Shown here: positions 15,778 through 24,145 of the stretch, one piece after another
Layout of the letters: each line of letters starts with the position of its first letter
Numbering within the stretch: the first letter of the stretch is position 1
Assembly (NCBI GenBank): GCA_964370965.1
Contig: CAYJLW010000010.1
Coordinates: 16,727 to 80,726 of the forward strand
DNA length: 64,000 nt
From: CAYJLW01 sp964370965
GTDB taxonomy: Bacteria > Actinomycetota > Acidimicrobiia > UBA2766
Direction: 5' to 3'
Translations under genes and position numbers: made by a program
The notes under the pieces: model-generated
Seen by the model: only the letters and a program-made list of their open reading frames with translations
Told to the model about the DNA's origin: nothing
The model's database searches: none

Positions 15778-16948
15778 CGGCAGCTCCGAAACACACAACG
15801 AGACGGCCGTCCTGGAGTGACGCGCTCGTGATGTCGCGCCGCGTGAGGCTCTGGGGGAGCAACATCGTCCGTTTGTGGGGACCGACAGTCACGAAGAGCT
15901 GGTCGTCGCGCCTGGTGACGTCGACCTCGTCGCGGGATGCGAACGGCAGCCAGATCGACACGACGTAGTCCCCCCCCTCGAGAGAGACGCGCAGCGGCTC
16001 CAGGCTGCGGTCGAGGACAGCGAGAGGGTCGATGCCCTCGTAGAGCTCGACGGCGAAACGCCGCAGCCTCTCGACCCCCACGACCTCGGAGTCGAAGAGC
16101 CGGCTGCGCAGCGCCGGGAGGGGTGAGAACGCCTGCTCGATGTCCTCCAGGTGAGCGGCCTGCGTCTCCTTCCACGCCGTGAAGTACGGATCGACGACCT
16201 CCTCCGGCAGGATGCGATTCGTCACCGTGGCGTCGACCCGGTATCCGAAGAGCGCCAGATACGTGTAGAGGCGTCGCGCCTCGGCGATCACCATGCGTTC
16301 TGGTGTGAGCACGAGCCGCATGGACGTGGTCTCGGGATCCGACAGGAGGGCGCGCACACCTTCGAGACGGGCGTACATCTCGTCGACGGCCTCGAAGACG
16401 TCGTCGTCCGCCATTGGAGGCAGGCTCGGAACCCTGTTCCACACCGGGCGGGCCGCACGGGCGATGCGACGGCCCACGGGGAAGAGCCGTTCCATGGCCC
16501 AGGACAGGATGTCGGGCAGGCTGAGGAGGCGGATCGTCTCCGCCGTGGGAGCGCAGTCGACGACGATGAGGTCGAAGTTGCCGGTGTCTGCGTAGTCCTT
16601 GATGTCGGTGAGGGCGAAGAGCTCGTCCATGCCCGGAAGCACGGAGAGCTCTTCTGCGGCGAGACCGTGCATCCCCGACCAGTCCAGCAGGGTCACGAGA
16701 TGGCGCTGGATGTCCCCCCAGGTCTCCTCGAGTCGCTCCTGGGCATCGACCTGCACCGCCCAGAGGTCCCCGGAGATGAGCTCGGGAGCCCCGCCGATGC
16801 GGACGTCGAAGGCGTCGCCCAGGCTGTGGGCGGGGTCGGTGGAGAGCACGAGCACAGAAAGCCCGGAATCGGCCGCCGCCAGGGCGGTCGCCGCCGCCGT
16901 GGTCGTCTTCCCCACACCGCCCTTGCCGCTGAACAGGAGAATGCGCAC
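15761..16948 (-). CDS. ArsA/Get3-like ATPase with C-terminal HSP20-like domain
   Basis: SIMIBI-class ATPase of 395 residues. The deviant Walker A FSGKGGVGKTTTAAATALA begins at residue 6, followed by LVLSTDPAHSLGDAFDV and the switch region VVDCAPTAETIRLLSLP. The last 90 residues (PFASRDEVDVTRRDDQLFVTVGPHKR...) form a beta-rich HSP20-like domain seen in actinobacterial ArsA homologues. No arsB or arsR is nearby, so arsenite transport is unlikely. A targeting or lipid-cluster role is inferred from its place next to the FadD15/SRPBCC group. GTG 16948 (VRILLFSGKGG) is the clear start. Confidence 0.85.
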   Translation of the reverse strand: MRILLFSGKGGVGKTTTAAATALAAADSGLSVLVLSTDPAHSLGDAFDVRIGGAPELISGDLWAVQVDAQERLEETWGDIQRHLVTLLDWSGMHGLAAEELSVLPGMDELFALTDIKDYADTGNFDLIVVDCAPTAETIRLLSLPDILSWAMERLFPVGRRIARAARPVWNRVPSLPPMADDDVFEAVDEMYARLEGVRALLSDPETTSMRLVLTPERMVIAEARRLYTYLALFGYRVDATVTNRILPEEVVDPYFTAWKETQAAHLEDIEQAFSPLPALRSRLFDSEVVGVERLRRFAVELYEGIDPLAVLDRSLEPLRVSLEGGDYVVSIWLPFASRDEVDVTRRDDQLFVTVGPHKRTMLLPQSLTRRDITSASLQDGRLVVCFGAADAASA

Positions 16949-17023
16949 TGGCGCCCTTTCCTCCGCCGGCGCGCCAGCATAGTGAAGGGGGCGTCCGGAG
17001 CCCGCTCTCTGCGGGTGGCCTGC

Positions 17024-17533
17024 CTACGGCCTGCGGTCTGCCTCTCCCGCGTCGTCGGCGGCGTCCCCTCGCATCGGCCAGGCGCAGTAGCGGGCGCTGT
17101 GGACACCCGCGAGGCCTGGGGCGAAGACGGGCACGAGGACTCCGAAAGCCATGGCGGGCACGCCCACGACGAGCGGTTCGGGATCCCTGTTCGCCAGCGC
17201 CGCACCGAGACCCACGACGCAGGCCAACCCGAAACACCACTGGAACACCGCGCGGTCACGGCGTCCGGCGAAGCCGCCGAGGAAGAGCCCCGTGGCCCGC
17301 ACACCCACGCCGCTGCGCAACGCGCGGGCGCCCGAGAGCACGATGGCCGCCACGAACGCCGCCCCGCCGGCGAGAAAGAGGGCTGCGTCCACGCTCACGA
17401 GCACGGGTCGGATGCTCTTGGCGGCCAAGGCCGCGAGGGAGAGCACGACGAAGACGGACGTCCCGGCAGCACAGAGCCAGACGAGCCAGGCCCCACCCTG
17501 GGCCGGGGACGGGAGTCGCTCCCCTTCAACCAC
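17024..17533 (-). CDS. Multi-pass membrane protein, unknown function
   Basis: A 169-residue hydrophobic protein with four probable helices: WLVWLCAAGTSVFVVLSLAALAA, VDAALFLAGGAAFVAAIVL, FQWCFGLACVVGLGAALA and LVVGVPAMAFGVLVPVFAPG. No motif is recognised. GTG 17533 overlaps the stop of the preceding zinc-ribbon gene by 8 bases, so translational coupling is expected; the frame's upstream part covers that gene and is spurious. It ends 75 bases before the ArsA-like gene. Confidence 0.6.
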   Translation of the reverse strand: MVEGERLPSPAQGGAWLVWLCAAGTSVFVVLSLAALAAKSIRPVLVSVDAALFLAGGAAFVAAIVLSGARALRSGVGVRATGLFLGGFAGRRDRAVFQWCFGLACVVGLGAALANRDPEPLVVGVPAMAFGVLVPVFAPGLAGVHSARYCAWPMRGDAADDAGEADRRP

Positions 17534-18332
17534 GAGGAGCGGCGAGGCCGACCAGGAGAGCCATGAGAGCGGAGGCCACGAGCACGACGACGACGCTGCA
17601 CGCCACCCAGAACAGCGCACGCTCCTTCAGGAGCGCGGCATCCGGCCGGCCGGGGGCCACGCGGGAGGCATCGATACCCGACAACACCCAGACGGCGCAG
17701 CCCACCGCGGCCAAGAGGTAGCGCATGAGCCCGACCGCACCGCTGCCCGGGAAACCGGCCGCCGCCACGAGGCTGAGGACGACGAGAACGGCCCGACCCG
17801 CTGCCTGCGCACGCTGGTGCAGATACCACTGCCCACCCCCGGGCACAACGGACGCCAGGAGAGCCACACGGGGGTTGCCCGCCCGAACGGTGGGACGGGT
17901 GCGGATCTCCGAGAACAGCGAAGCGCCGCACGCCCGGCATGTCGTGTCTGCGATCGCCTGCGCGGACCCGCACACCCGACACACCCAGCCCGGGCGGCCG
18001 TCGACCCGGCAGGTCTCGTGCTCGCCGATGCGCCGGCCGGTGCGTTCCACGGCGACGTCGGCCTGCACGACCGGGGGCCCCGGCTCCACGCGTCCGGCCG
18101 CCGGGAGGGAGTCCGTCTGCACTTGCAGGCCCACGCCGCCCGGGCCGGGCACGACGCTGATGCGGGAGAGGGCGTCCCAGGCGTCCTGGGCCGCAGCGGA
18201 CGAGGGCGCCCCCGCCCGCATCGGCAGGGGGCCAGGATCGGCCCGCGACTCCGGGGCGCGGAAGGGCGCGTGGCAACGCTGGCACCACTGCGCACTCTCG
18301 GAGTTGCGCGCTCCACAGGACAGGCAGATCAC
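17526..18332 (-). CDS. Double zinc-ribbon membrane protein
   Basis: A 268-residue protein. It has an N-terminal zinc ribbon (CLSCGARNSESAQWCQRC, residues 3-20), a linker, a second ribbon (CRVCGSAQAIADTTCRACG, about 117-135), and a C-terminal membrane domain with about four helices. The domain starts NPRVALLASVVPGGGQWYLHQRAQAAGRA, the pattern of a TM2-like short membrane module. The first ribbon matches the extra ribbon of the PilB-type ATPase at 5676-7781 in spacing and the AQWC.RC segment. GTG 18332 overlaps the SRPBCC stop as GTGA. Function is unknown; a small integral-membrane sensor or scaffold is possible. Confidence 0.65.
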   Translation of the reverse strand: MICLSCGARNSESAQWCQRCHAPFRAPESRADPGPLPMRAGAPSSAAAQDAWDALSRISVVPGPGGVGLQVQTDSLPAAGRVEPGPPVVQADVAVERTGRRIGEHETCRVDGRPGWVCRVCGSAQAIADTTCRACGASLFSEIRTRPTVRAGNPRVALLASVVPGGGQWYLHQRAQAAGRAVLVVLSLVAAAGFPGSGAVGLMRYLLAAVGCAVWVLSGIDASRVAPGRPDAALLKERALFWVACSVVVVLVASALMALLVGLAAPRG

Positions 18333-18826
18333 CGCGGGGCCTCCATCTCTCTCTTCAGGCCGGAGAGGCCCCGCCAGCCGAGTTGGCGCAGCCACGCCAG
18401 CAGACGCCGCTGGTCCCGTGGGGGCTCGGCGCGCACCCTCCAGAACAGCGACACGAGAGACCACTCACGCCAAGCCCTCACGTACCACTCGACCTCGGCC
18501 TCGAGCGGGCGTCGGGACAGCGCCAGGCCGACGCAGGGATCCCTGTGGCCCCGCCAGTCCATCCACAGACCGGCCCCGGTCTCGCGCCGGCGGAGGTCGG
18601 AGCACACGGCCTCGACGTCCAGGCCCGCCGCCCCGCACAGGGCCCGCACCCGCCAACTGTCCCCGACGCCGAGTCCGCCCGTGGTGACCTTGTGGTCGAG
18701 GGTCCGCACACCGCGCCACCACGCCACCCAGGCGACGGGATCGGCGAGGGCGTCCACAACCTCCCCTGGAGCGGCCCGCACGAAGGCGGTGTCCGCCGAG
18801 TGGAGCGGCTCACCCATGTCGATCAC
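18329..18826 (-). CDS. SRPBCC/START-like lipid-binding fold protein
   Basis: A 165-residue protein of the polyketide cyclase/START-like superfamily, with the N-terminal strand-helix pattern ADTAFVRAAPGEVVDALADPVAWVAWWRGV typical of the family. Members bind hydrophobic ligands. Actinobacteria commonly keep such a gene beside the FadD15-type ligase and an ArsA-like ATPase (recalled from the mycobacterial Rv2184-Rv2188 region). GTG 18826 overlaps the ligase stop in GTGA. An alternative ATG at 18817 would shorten it by three residues. The ligand is unknown. Confidence 0.72.
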   Translation of the reverse strand: MIDMGEPLHSADTAFVRAAPGEVVDALADPVAWVAWWRGVRTLDHKVTTGGLGVGDSWRVRALCGAAGLDVEAVCSDLRRRETGAGLWMDWRGHRDPCVGLALSRRPLEAEVEWYVRAWREWSLVSLFWRVRAEPPRDQRRLLAWLRQLGWRGLSGLKREMEAPR

Positions 18827-20595
18827 GTGTACATGGCCTCTATCTCGTCCCCGTAGTTGTCCGCGATCTGCCGCCGACGCACTTTCAGGGTGGGCGTCAC
18901 CTCTCCTGCGTCCTGGGAGAAATCGTGGGGAAGGATCGTGAACTCCTTGATGGATTCGACATGTGAGAGCGTGGAGTTGACACGGTCGACGGCTTTCTGG
19001 ACGAGGGCGCGCACCTCAGGTGTCTGGCTGAGGGCGGCGAGGTCGTCCGGCAGGTCCTTGTCCTTGGCCCACGGTCCCACGACGTCTTCGTCGAGAGTGA
19101 TGAGCGCCGAGACGAACTTGCGGGCGTCGCCGATGACGACGGACTGGCTGATGTACTTGTCGGCCTTCAGCTTCGACTCGATCTCCGAGGGCGAGATGTT
19201 CTTGCCCCCGGCCGTGATGATGAGGTCCTTCTTGCGATCCGTGATGCGCAAGTAGCCGTCCTCGTCGAACTCGCCCACGTCGCCGGAGTGGAGCCAGCCG
19301 TCCACGACGGTCTCGGCCGTGGCCTCGGGGTTCTTGAAGTAGCCCGCGAACACGTTGCCCCCGCGCACGAGGATCTCGCCGTCCTCGGCGATCTTCACGT
19401 CACAGCCCGGGATCGGCGGACCCACCGTGCCGATCTTGATCTTCTCCGGCGGGTTCAGCGACGTGGGGCCCGTGTCCTCGGTCTGGCCGTACACCTCGGC
19501 GACGGGGAGACCGATCGCGTGGAAGAACACCAAGGTCTCTCTGGTGATCGGCGCAGCGCCGCTCACCAGGGCCGTCACCTCGTCAAGGCCGAGCTGATGA
19601 CGCACCTTCGAGAGCACGACCCGGTCGAGGACGGGGTGGAGGAGGCCGTCGAGGAAGCCGGGCCGGGCACCCGTCTGCCTGGCCTCGACGACACGGTGGC
19701 CCATCTCGACGGCGGCGTTCACGAGCTTCCCCTGCAGGCCGGTCATCTCGGCGAAGCGCCCCTCGAGGGCCACCTGGAACTTCTCGTAGAGCCGGGGGAC
19801 GGCGAAGAAGACCGTCGGCCGGCAGGCGCCGAGGTCGTCCCTCAGGGTCGGGACGCTGGAGAACCAGGTCTCGCCTCCCCGCGAGATCATCATGTAGTGG
19901 CTCACCATGCGCTCCGCGATGTGGGCCAGCGGGAGGAACGAGAGGGTGCGCATCGTGGGCGGCCGCAGGACCTGGGAGAGCGACCCGCAGGTCCACACGA
20001 TGTTGTCATGGGTGAGCATGGCGCCCTTCGGCGGTCCGGTGGTCCCTGACGTGTAGATCAGACAGGCGAGGTCCTCCGGGGTGATCGCGTCGCAGGCGGA
20101 GTCGTACACGGCCGTGTCACTGGCGTCGAGCTCAGCGCCCCGGGAGACGAGTTCCTCGTAGGTGGCGTCGCCCCCGCCGTCTTCGATCGTGATCACCTTC
20201 TCCAGCTTCGGGAGCTTGTCGCGGACTTCGTCGACCTTGGCCCGCTGCTCGCCGTTCTCGACGAAGACGACCTTGGCGTCGGAATGGTCCAAGACGTACT
20301 CCACCTGCGGCGGGGAGTTCGTGTGGTACACGGGAACGGCAGTGGCGCCGGTGACGAGGGTGGCGAGATCGATGACGTGGTACTCGGCCCGGTTGTAGGA
20401 GAGCACGGCGACGCCGTCTCCCTTGCCCACGCCCAGGTCCATGAGCGCGCGGGCGAGAGCCCGCACGTTGCGCCCGTAGTCGGTCCAGCTCGTCGCCTGC
20501 CACACACCCGTGTCGTCCTGTGTGCACAGCGCCGCACGGTCGCGCAACTCGTGCACGCGGGCGTTGAACAGCCCGATGATCGTGTTCTCACTCAC
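18823..20595 (-). CDS. fadD15: Long-chain fatty-acid-CoA ligase (FadD15-like)
   Basis: Adenylate-forming enzyme of 590 residues that activates fatty acids to acyl-CoA via acyl-AMP. Signature motifs are LIYTSGTTGPPKGAML (about residues 175-192), the A5-like VYGQTEDTGPTSLN, GWLHSGDVGEFDEDGYLRITDRKKDLI and the C-terminal Lys segment. It matches the FadD15/AMP-dependent synthetase type III pattern. GTG 20595 has AGGAG 8 bases upstream, and the upstream region carries a GACCGCCCGGTC palindrome like the tetR operator at 4998-5017. It is first of a run of overlapping minus-strand genes down to 17024. Confidence 0.93.
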   Translation of the reverse strand: MSENTIIGLFNARVHELRDRAALCTQDDTGVWQATSWTDYGRNVRALARALMDLGVGKGDGVAVLSYNRAEYHVIDLATLVTGATAVPVYHTNSPPQVEYVLDHSDAKVVFVENGEQRAKVDEVRDKLPKLEKVITIEDGGGDATYEELVSRGAELDASDTAVYDSACDAITPEDLACLIYTSGTTGPPKGAMLTHDNIVWTCGSLSQVLRPPTMRTLSFLPLAHIAERMVSHYMMISRGGETWFSSVPTLRDDLGACRPTVFFAVPRLYEKFQVALEGRFAEMTGLQGKLVNAAVEMGHRVVEARQTGARPGFLDGLLHPVLDRVVLSKVRHQLGLDEVTALVSGAAPITRETLVFFHAIGLPVAEVYGQTEDTGPTSLNPPEKIKIGTVGPPIPGCDVKIAEDGEILVRGGNVFAGYFKNPEATAETVVDGWLHSGDVGEFDEDGYLRITDRKKDLIITAGGKNISPSEIESKLKADKYISQSVVIGDARKFVSALITLDEDVVGPWAKDKDLPDDLAALSQTPEVRALVQKAVDRVNSTLSHVESIKEFTILPHDFSQDAGEVTPTLKVRRRQIADNYGDEIEAMYT

Positions 20596-20627
20596 CGATT
20601 ACTCCTCTGTCCCTCGAACTCACCCCT

Positions 20628-20639
20628 GACCGCCCGGTC
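20628..20639. promoter_or_regulatory. GACCG-CC-CGGTC palindrome upstream of the acyl-CoA ligase
   Basis: A 12-base core identical to the centre of the tetR operator at 4998-5017, 33 bases before the ligase GTG and 42 bases before the divergent sulfotransferase ATG. A chance copy also occurs inside pilB (6900-6911), so function is not assured. Confidence 0.45.
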
Positions 20640-20680
20640 GACGGCAACCGCGTCTCAGGGGAGCACGGCCAAATGTAGCC

Positions 20681-21688
20681 ATGGCCATGGGCACATGCAT
20701 CCTCCGGCGGATGCGCCACTATGCTGCCCGCGCCGTGACCCGCGCCGCCCACCTCGCCGCCCCGCCGCCACTCGTCGTCGTGAGCGGTCTGCCCCGCAGC
20801 GGCACGAGCTGGGTGGCCAAGGTGCTCGCCTTCACACCCGGCTACACGTACTACCGCGAACCGGACAACTCCGACCACGTCGCGGGCGCCCGGCGGGAGT
20901 TCCGCTGGCTCTACCTCCCCAGTGGACGCCACGACCCTGCATGGGACACCCACATGCGCCGTGCCTTGCGCGGCCGAGTGGCGACCCCGTTCACCATGCA
21001 GGAGGACCCCGGCCCCCTCATGGCGCGCCTCCCTCTCCGTGTGGCGGGAAAGCTGGGGGCGACGGCCCCGTTCCTCTACCTGCCCAAGCGCCGCACGCTC
21101 GTGAAGCTCGTGCATGCCAACCTCGCTCTCGAGTGGATCGCAGACGAGTTCCCCGCCGCCCGCCAGGTCCACGTGATGAGACATCCCTGTGGCACCTTCG
21201 CGAGCTGGGCGCGACTCGGCTGGGAGCCCGAACCCCGGCGCCTGCTGGGCGACGACCGCCTCGTGGGAGACCATCTGGCGCCATTCGTGGACGTGATCGA
21301 GGGCGCCGGGACCTTCTGGCAACGGGCAGGGGCCCTCTGGGGCGCCATCTACACGGTCGTCCATGCCCAACTCCCCCGCCACCAGGACTGGTGTTTCGTC
21401 CAGCACGAGTGGCTCTGCGCGGACCCCGTGACCAGATGTCGGCGCCTCTTCGACGCGCTCGGCCTCCGGTGGACGAAGGAGACCGCGTCGTTCCTGCGGG
21501 AATCCGACCGTCCCGGCGACGACGCCGCCTACTCCCTGCGGCGCTCCGCCGCCGCCGAGATCGACAAGTGGAAGAGCACCGTCGACCCGTCCGACGTCGC
21601 CGCCTGCCGCGAGGTCGTGGAGGCGTTCGACCTCCCGTACTACCGCGACTTCGAACCCGTTCCGGGAACCCCCGCCTGGGCCACCTGA
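20681..21688 (+). CDS. PAPS-dependent sulfotransferase family protein
   Basis: A 335-residue sulfotransferase-fold protein. The 5'-phosphosulfate loop reads SGLPRSGTSWVAKVL (about residues 35-50) and the 3'-phosphate segment VHVMRHPCGTFASWARLGW (about 164-182), both in the family's order. The acceptor could be a lipid, sugar or small molecule; the neighbouring FadD and PimB-like genes suggest a lipid or glycolipid, but that is inference. ATG 20681 is preceded by a short spacer shared with the divergent ligase gene; a second ATG lies 6 bases on. It ends 7 bases before the convergent GT4 gene. Confidence 0.82.
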   Translation: MAMGTCILRRMRHYAARAVTRAAHLAAPPPLVVVSGLPRSGTSWVAKVLAFTPGYTYYREPDNSDHVAGARREFRWLYLPSGRHDPAWDTHMRRALRGRVATPFTMQEDPGPLMARLPLRVAGKLGATAPFLYLPKRRTLVKLVHANLALEWIADEFPAARQVHVMRHPCGTFASWARLGWEPEPRRLLGDDRLVGDHLAPFVDVIEGAGTFWQRAGALWGAIYTVVHAQLPRHQDWCFVQHEWLCADPVTRCRRLFDALGLRWTKETASFLRESDRPGDDAAYSLRRSAAAEIDKWKSTVDPSDVAACREVVEAFDLPYYRDFEPVPGTPAWAT

Positions 21689-21695
21689 ACGCGCC

Positions 21696-22838
21696 TCACA
21701 CGACCGCGCCGAAGCGCACGTCCATCCACTCGCGGAAGCGGCGCGACTGGTGATCCCATGTGAGCTCGGCGACGGCCCGGTCCCGACCGGCGCGCCCGGC
21801 CGCCTCCGCGGCCCGGGGGTCGGCGAGATACCCCCGCAGGGCCTCCACCACCCCCTTGACGTCCGTGGCATCGACGACACGTCCCGTCTCGCCGTCCACG
21901 ACGGCGTCGGTAGCGCCCCCGGACCGGCCCGCCACAACCGGGATCCCGCACGCCCCTGCCTCCACGAAGACGATCCCGAACCCCTCCGCCTCGATGCCTC
22001 CCCAGCGATCGTGGCACAGCATGGCGAAGACGTTCCCCGCCTGGTACAGCGTCACGAGATCCTCGTCGGGCACCCGACCCAGGAGGCGGACCGCGCCGCC
22101 GAGGTCCCTGTCCGCGACCAGACGCTCGAGACGACCCGCCTCGCGACCGGTACCCCCGATGACGACCTGCAGATCGGGAACGTCGTGGCGAAGCTCTGCG
22201 GTCGCCTCGACGAGCAGGTGCATGCCCTTGCGCGGAACGAGGCGGGACACGGACACTACCGTCGGTCGATTCGCCGCGAGGCCGAGGCGCTCCCGGGCCG
22301 CCACCCGGTCGCCCGGCGCGAAACGATCCGTGTCCACACCCGGCCACACCTCCAGCAGCGGCGGTGTCAGGCTCCCGGCCACTCGCCGCGCCCAACCGGC
22401 CACCCAGGGGCCCATGGCGACGACGCCACCGGCACCGGCGAGGACCCGCCGGAGGAGCCGTCGGGTCCCCGGGAGACGCCCGGGCACGCTCACGTCCGCT
22501 CCGTAGACCACCGTCACGTAGGGGACGCCGTGGCGCCGCGGCACGGACCCCAGCAGGGAGAGCGGGAGCGCGGAACCGAACACGACCACGTCGGGACGCA
22601 CCTCGCGCACAAGAGCATCGAGACCGACCGCGAGCGCCGGCGTGGGCAGCATCGTGGCGGACGCAGTGCGCTCCACGCGGTACGGGAGGGCGGCATCGTG
22701 ACCGGCGGCGTCGGCGTGCGCGGCGGCCAGGACAACGAGGTTGCAGGGATCCAGAGCCCCGAAGAGATGCGCCTGGACGACCTGGATGCCGCCCACCTTG
22801 GGTGGGAAGTCGTTGGTGACGAGCAGCACACGGGGCAC
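21696..22838 (-). CDS. GT4 glycosyltransferase, PimB-like
   Basis: GT-B fold glycosyltransferase of family 4, 380 residues. The amino end VLLVTNDFPPKVGGIQ, the acceptor-side YGADVS, VVSVSRLVPRKGMHLLVEA and the donor-binding EAEGFGIVFVEAGACGIPVVAGRSGG (EX7E type) match actinobacterial phosphatidylinositol mannoside mannosyltransferase PimB'. It lies beside a FadD15-like gene, as in mycobacteria, which supports a GDP-mannose-using membrane-lipid role. Other GT4 mannosyltransferases look alike, so the exact acceptor is unproven. GTG 22838 starts VPRVLLVTNDF. Confidence 0.8.
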   Translation of the reverse strand: MPRVLLVTNDFPPKVGGIQVVQAHLFGALDPCNLVVLAAAHADAAGHDAALPYRVERTASATMLPTPALAVGLDALVREVRPDVVVFGSALPLSLLGSVPRRHGVPYVTVVYGADVSVPGRLPGTRRLLRRVLAGAGGVVAMGPWVAGWARRVAGSLTPPLLEVWPGVDTDRFAPGDRVAARERLGLAANRPTVVSVSRLVPRKGMHLLVEATAELRHDVPDLQVVIGGTGREAGRLERLVADRDLGGAVRLLGRVPDEDLVTLYQAGNVFAMLCHDRWGGIEAEGFGIVFVEAGACGIPVVAGRSGGATDAVVDGETGRVVDATDVKGVVEALRGYLADPRAAEAAGRAGRDRAVAELTWDHQSRRFREWMDVRFGAVV

Positions 22839-23044
22839 GCCGAGACGCTAGCGCGCCGCCCCCGTCACGGCGGGCGCCCCGGCCCTGGGGTCCTTGTGAC
22901 CCACGACACCGTCCCGGCGCCTTCCTGGGATAGCTTTGGCCCGATGTCTCCGCCGCGTGGCCGTCCACAGACCTCGACGACGGTCGTCGCCGCGGTCTTC
23001 GCCGGCCTCCTCGTCATGTACGCGTCCGTCCACCCGGAGACGCC

Positions 23045-23701
23045 TCAGCTCCCGCTCCCGGAGCCGCTGCGGGCCCGCCCCCGATTGCGGGCCCCGCCGC
23101 CGCCTCCTCCGCCTCCGCTCCCGCCACTGCGACGGCGCCGGCTGCGGGAACGACGGGGCTTGGGCGGCTTCCACCAGCCCAGAGCCTCGGCCAGCTTGTT
23201 CTCGGGCACGAGACGGGCGTGCTCGGTGTCCAAGACCCATTCGGCTTCGTGAATCCGACCCCGACTCACGAAACGGAAGCTCACCTGCCAGGCGGTCTCC
23301 CCGAGCTTCGTGACCCACCAGCACTCCTCGAGGATGTCGTCGGGGACACGGACGTTGCGCTTGTGGAGATTCGCGAGCACGGCATCGTGCAGGGTGGCGT
23401 CGGACGGGCCGTCCTCGTCGCGGACCAGCCAGAGGCCGTGCGCGGCCTCGAGGGCGGCCGCCGGGGAGTCCACGTCGAGGGGACCCGTGGGCAACTCCCG
23501 CTCCGGCTCCACTTCCTGCTCCGGTTCGGACTCCTGGGTGGACCTGCCGGTGGTGACGCGCCTCCCGCCGCCGCGCCCGAGCAGGGCGACGACACGATCG
23601 TCGATCTCCACTTCGTAGCCGGCGTTCTCGGCATCCGGGTGAGCGGCGAGCAGGAAGCGGGTGCCGTCGTCGGAACGGCCCAAGACGTGGAGACGTATCA
23701 C
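23045..23701 (-). CDS. SepH-like protein without the central helix-turn-helix
   Basis: A 218-residue protein. The N-terminal block RLHVLGRSDDGTRFLL...YEVEIDDRVVALL resembles the start of SepH (DUF3071), an actinobacterial FtsZ-binding cell-division protein. The later block LHDAVLANLHKR...WQVSFRFVSRGRIHEAEWVLDTEHARLVPENKLAEAL matches the SepH C-terminal conserved part. The central helix-turn-helix that contacts FtsZ (ARID-like arrangement in known SepH) is not seen; an acidic Glu/Pro-rich linker sits there. The tail is Arg-rich then Gly-rich. GTG 23701 follows GAGGAACC. It may be a divergent or shortened form. Confidence 0.6.
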   Translation of the reverse strand: MIRLHVLGRSDDGTRFLLAAHPDAENAGYEVEIDDRVVALLGRGGGRRVTTGRSTQESEPEQEVEPERELPTGPLDVDSPAAALEAAHGLWLVRDEDGPSDATLHDAVLANLHKRNVRVPDDILEECWWVTKLGETAWQVSFRFVSRGRIHEAEWVLDTEHARLVPENKLAEALGWWKPPKPRRSRSRRRRSGGSGGGGGGGGARNRGRARSGSGSGS

Positions 23702-23806
23702 GGTTCCTCGCGATCGCAATGAGCGCCCCGGTGGGTCACGGAGGCGCACGGAAAGACGTGCCCCGGGATGCTACCCGTCGCAGCCCCGCGAACCGCCCCC
23801 GCCGGG

Positions 23807-24031
23807 TCATCCCGCCACCGCCGGGCGCCGTTCCACGACCTCACCGAGGAGGCCCTTGGCCCGCAGGAGACGCAGGGCCCGCTCCTCGGCGGCGTCGAAG
23901 ACCACAGCGTCGTCGGCATCACGGCCGGCCAGGAAGGTGACCAGGCAATCCCCACAGTGAGCCGACCCGCGGGCAGCGCACCCTGCGCACTCGATCAGCG
24001 TTCCGGACGCCCCGAAGTCCCGATCTGTCAT
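23807..24031 (-). CDS. Small Cys-rich protein (CxxC...CxxC)
   Basis: A 74-residue protein with four clustered cysteines, ECAGCAARGSAHCGDC, then a predicted helix DAAEERALRLLRAKGLL. The two CxxC pairs suggest zinc binding. Such small proteins are often encoded close to sepH in actinobacteria as far as I recall, but their role is not known. ATG 24031 has GAGGAGG a few bases upstream, a strong site; upstream in-frame codons are rejected for lack of one. The sepH-like start is 105 bases downstream. Confidence 0.65.
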   Translation of the reverse strand: MTDRDFGASGTLIECAGCAARGSAHCGDCLVTFLAGRDADDAVVFDAAEERALRLLRAKGLLGEVVERRPAVAG

Positions 24032-24145
24032 GACGCCTCCTCGGTCTCGATGCAGACACCGTATCGGCGACCTACGACAGATTCGGGGCCTCCCACCGGA
24101 ATCCCGACCCGAACTTCCCGGGCCCACTGAGGGCGACCCGCTGTC

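Noticed and set aside
12513..17240. A 1575-codon open frame covering lon and thousands of bases upstream
   Set aside because: Only codons from 14948 on match Lon; the upstream part lies over genes in other frames and is GC-driven open frame without Shine-Dalgarno.
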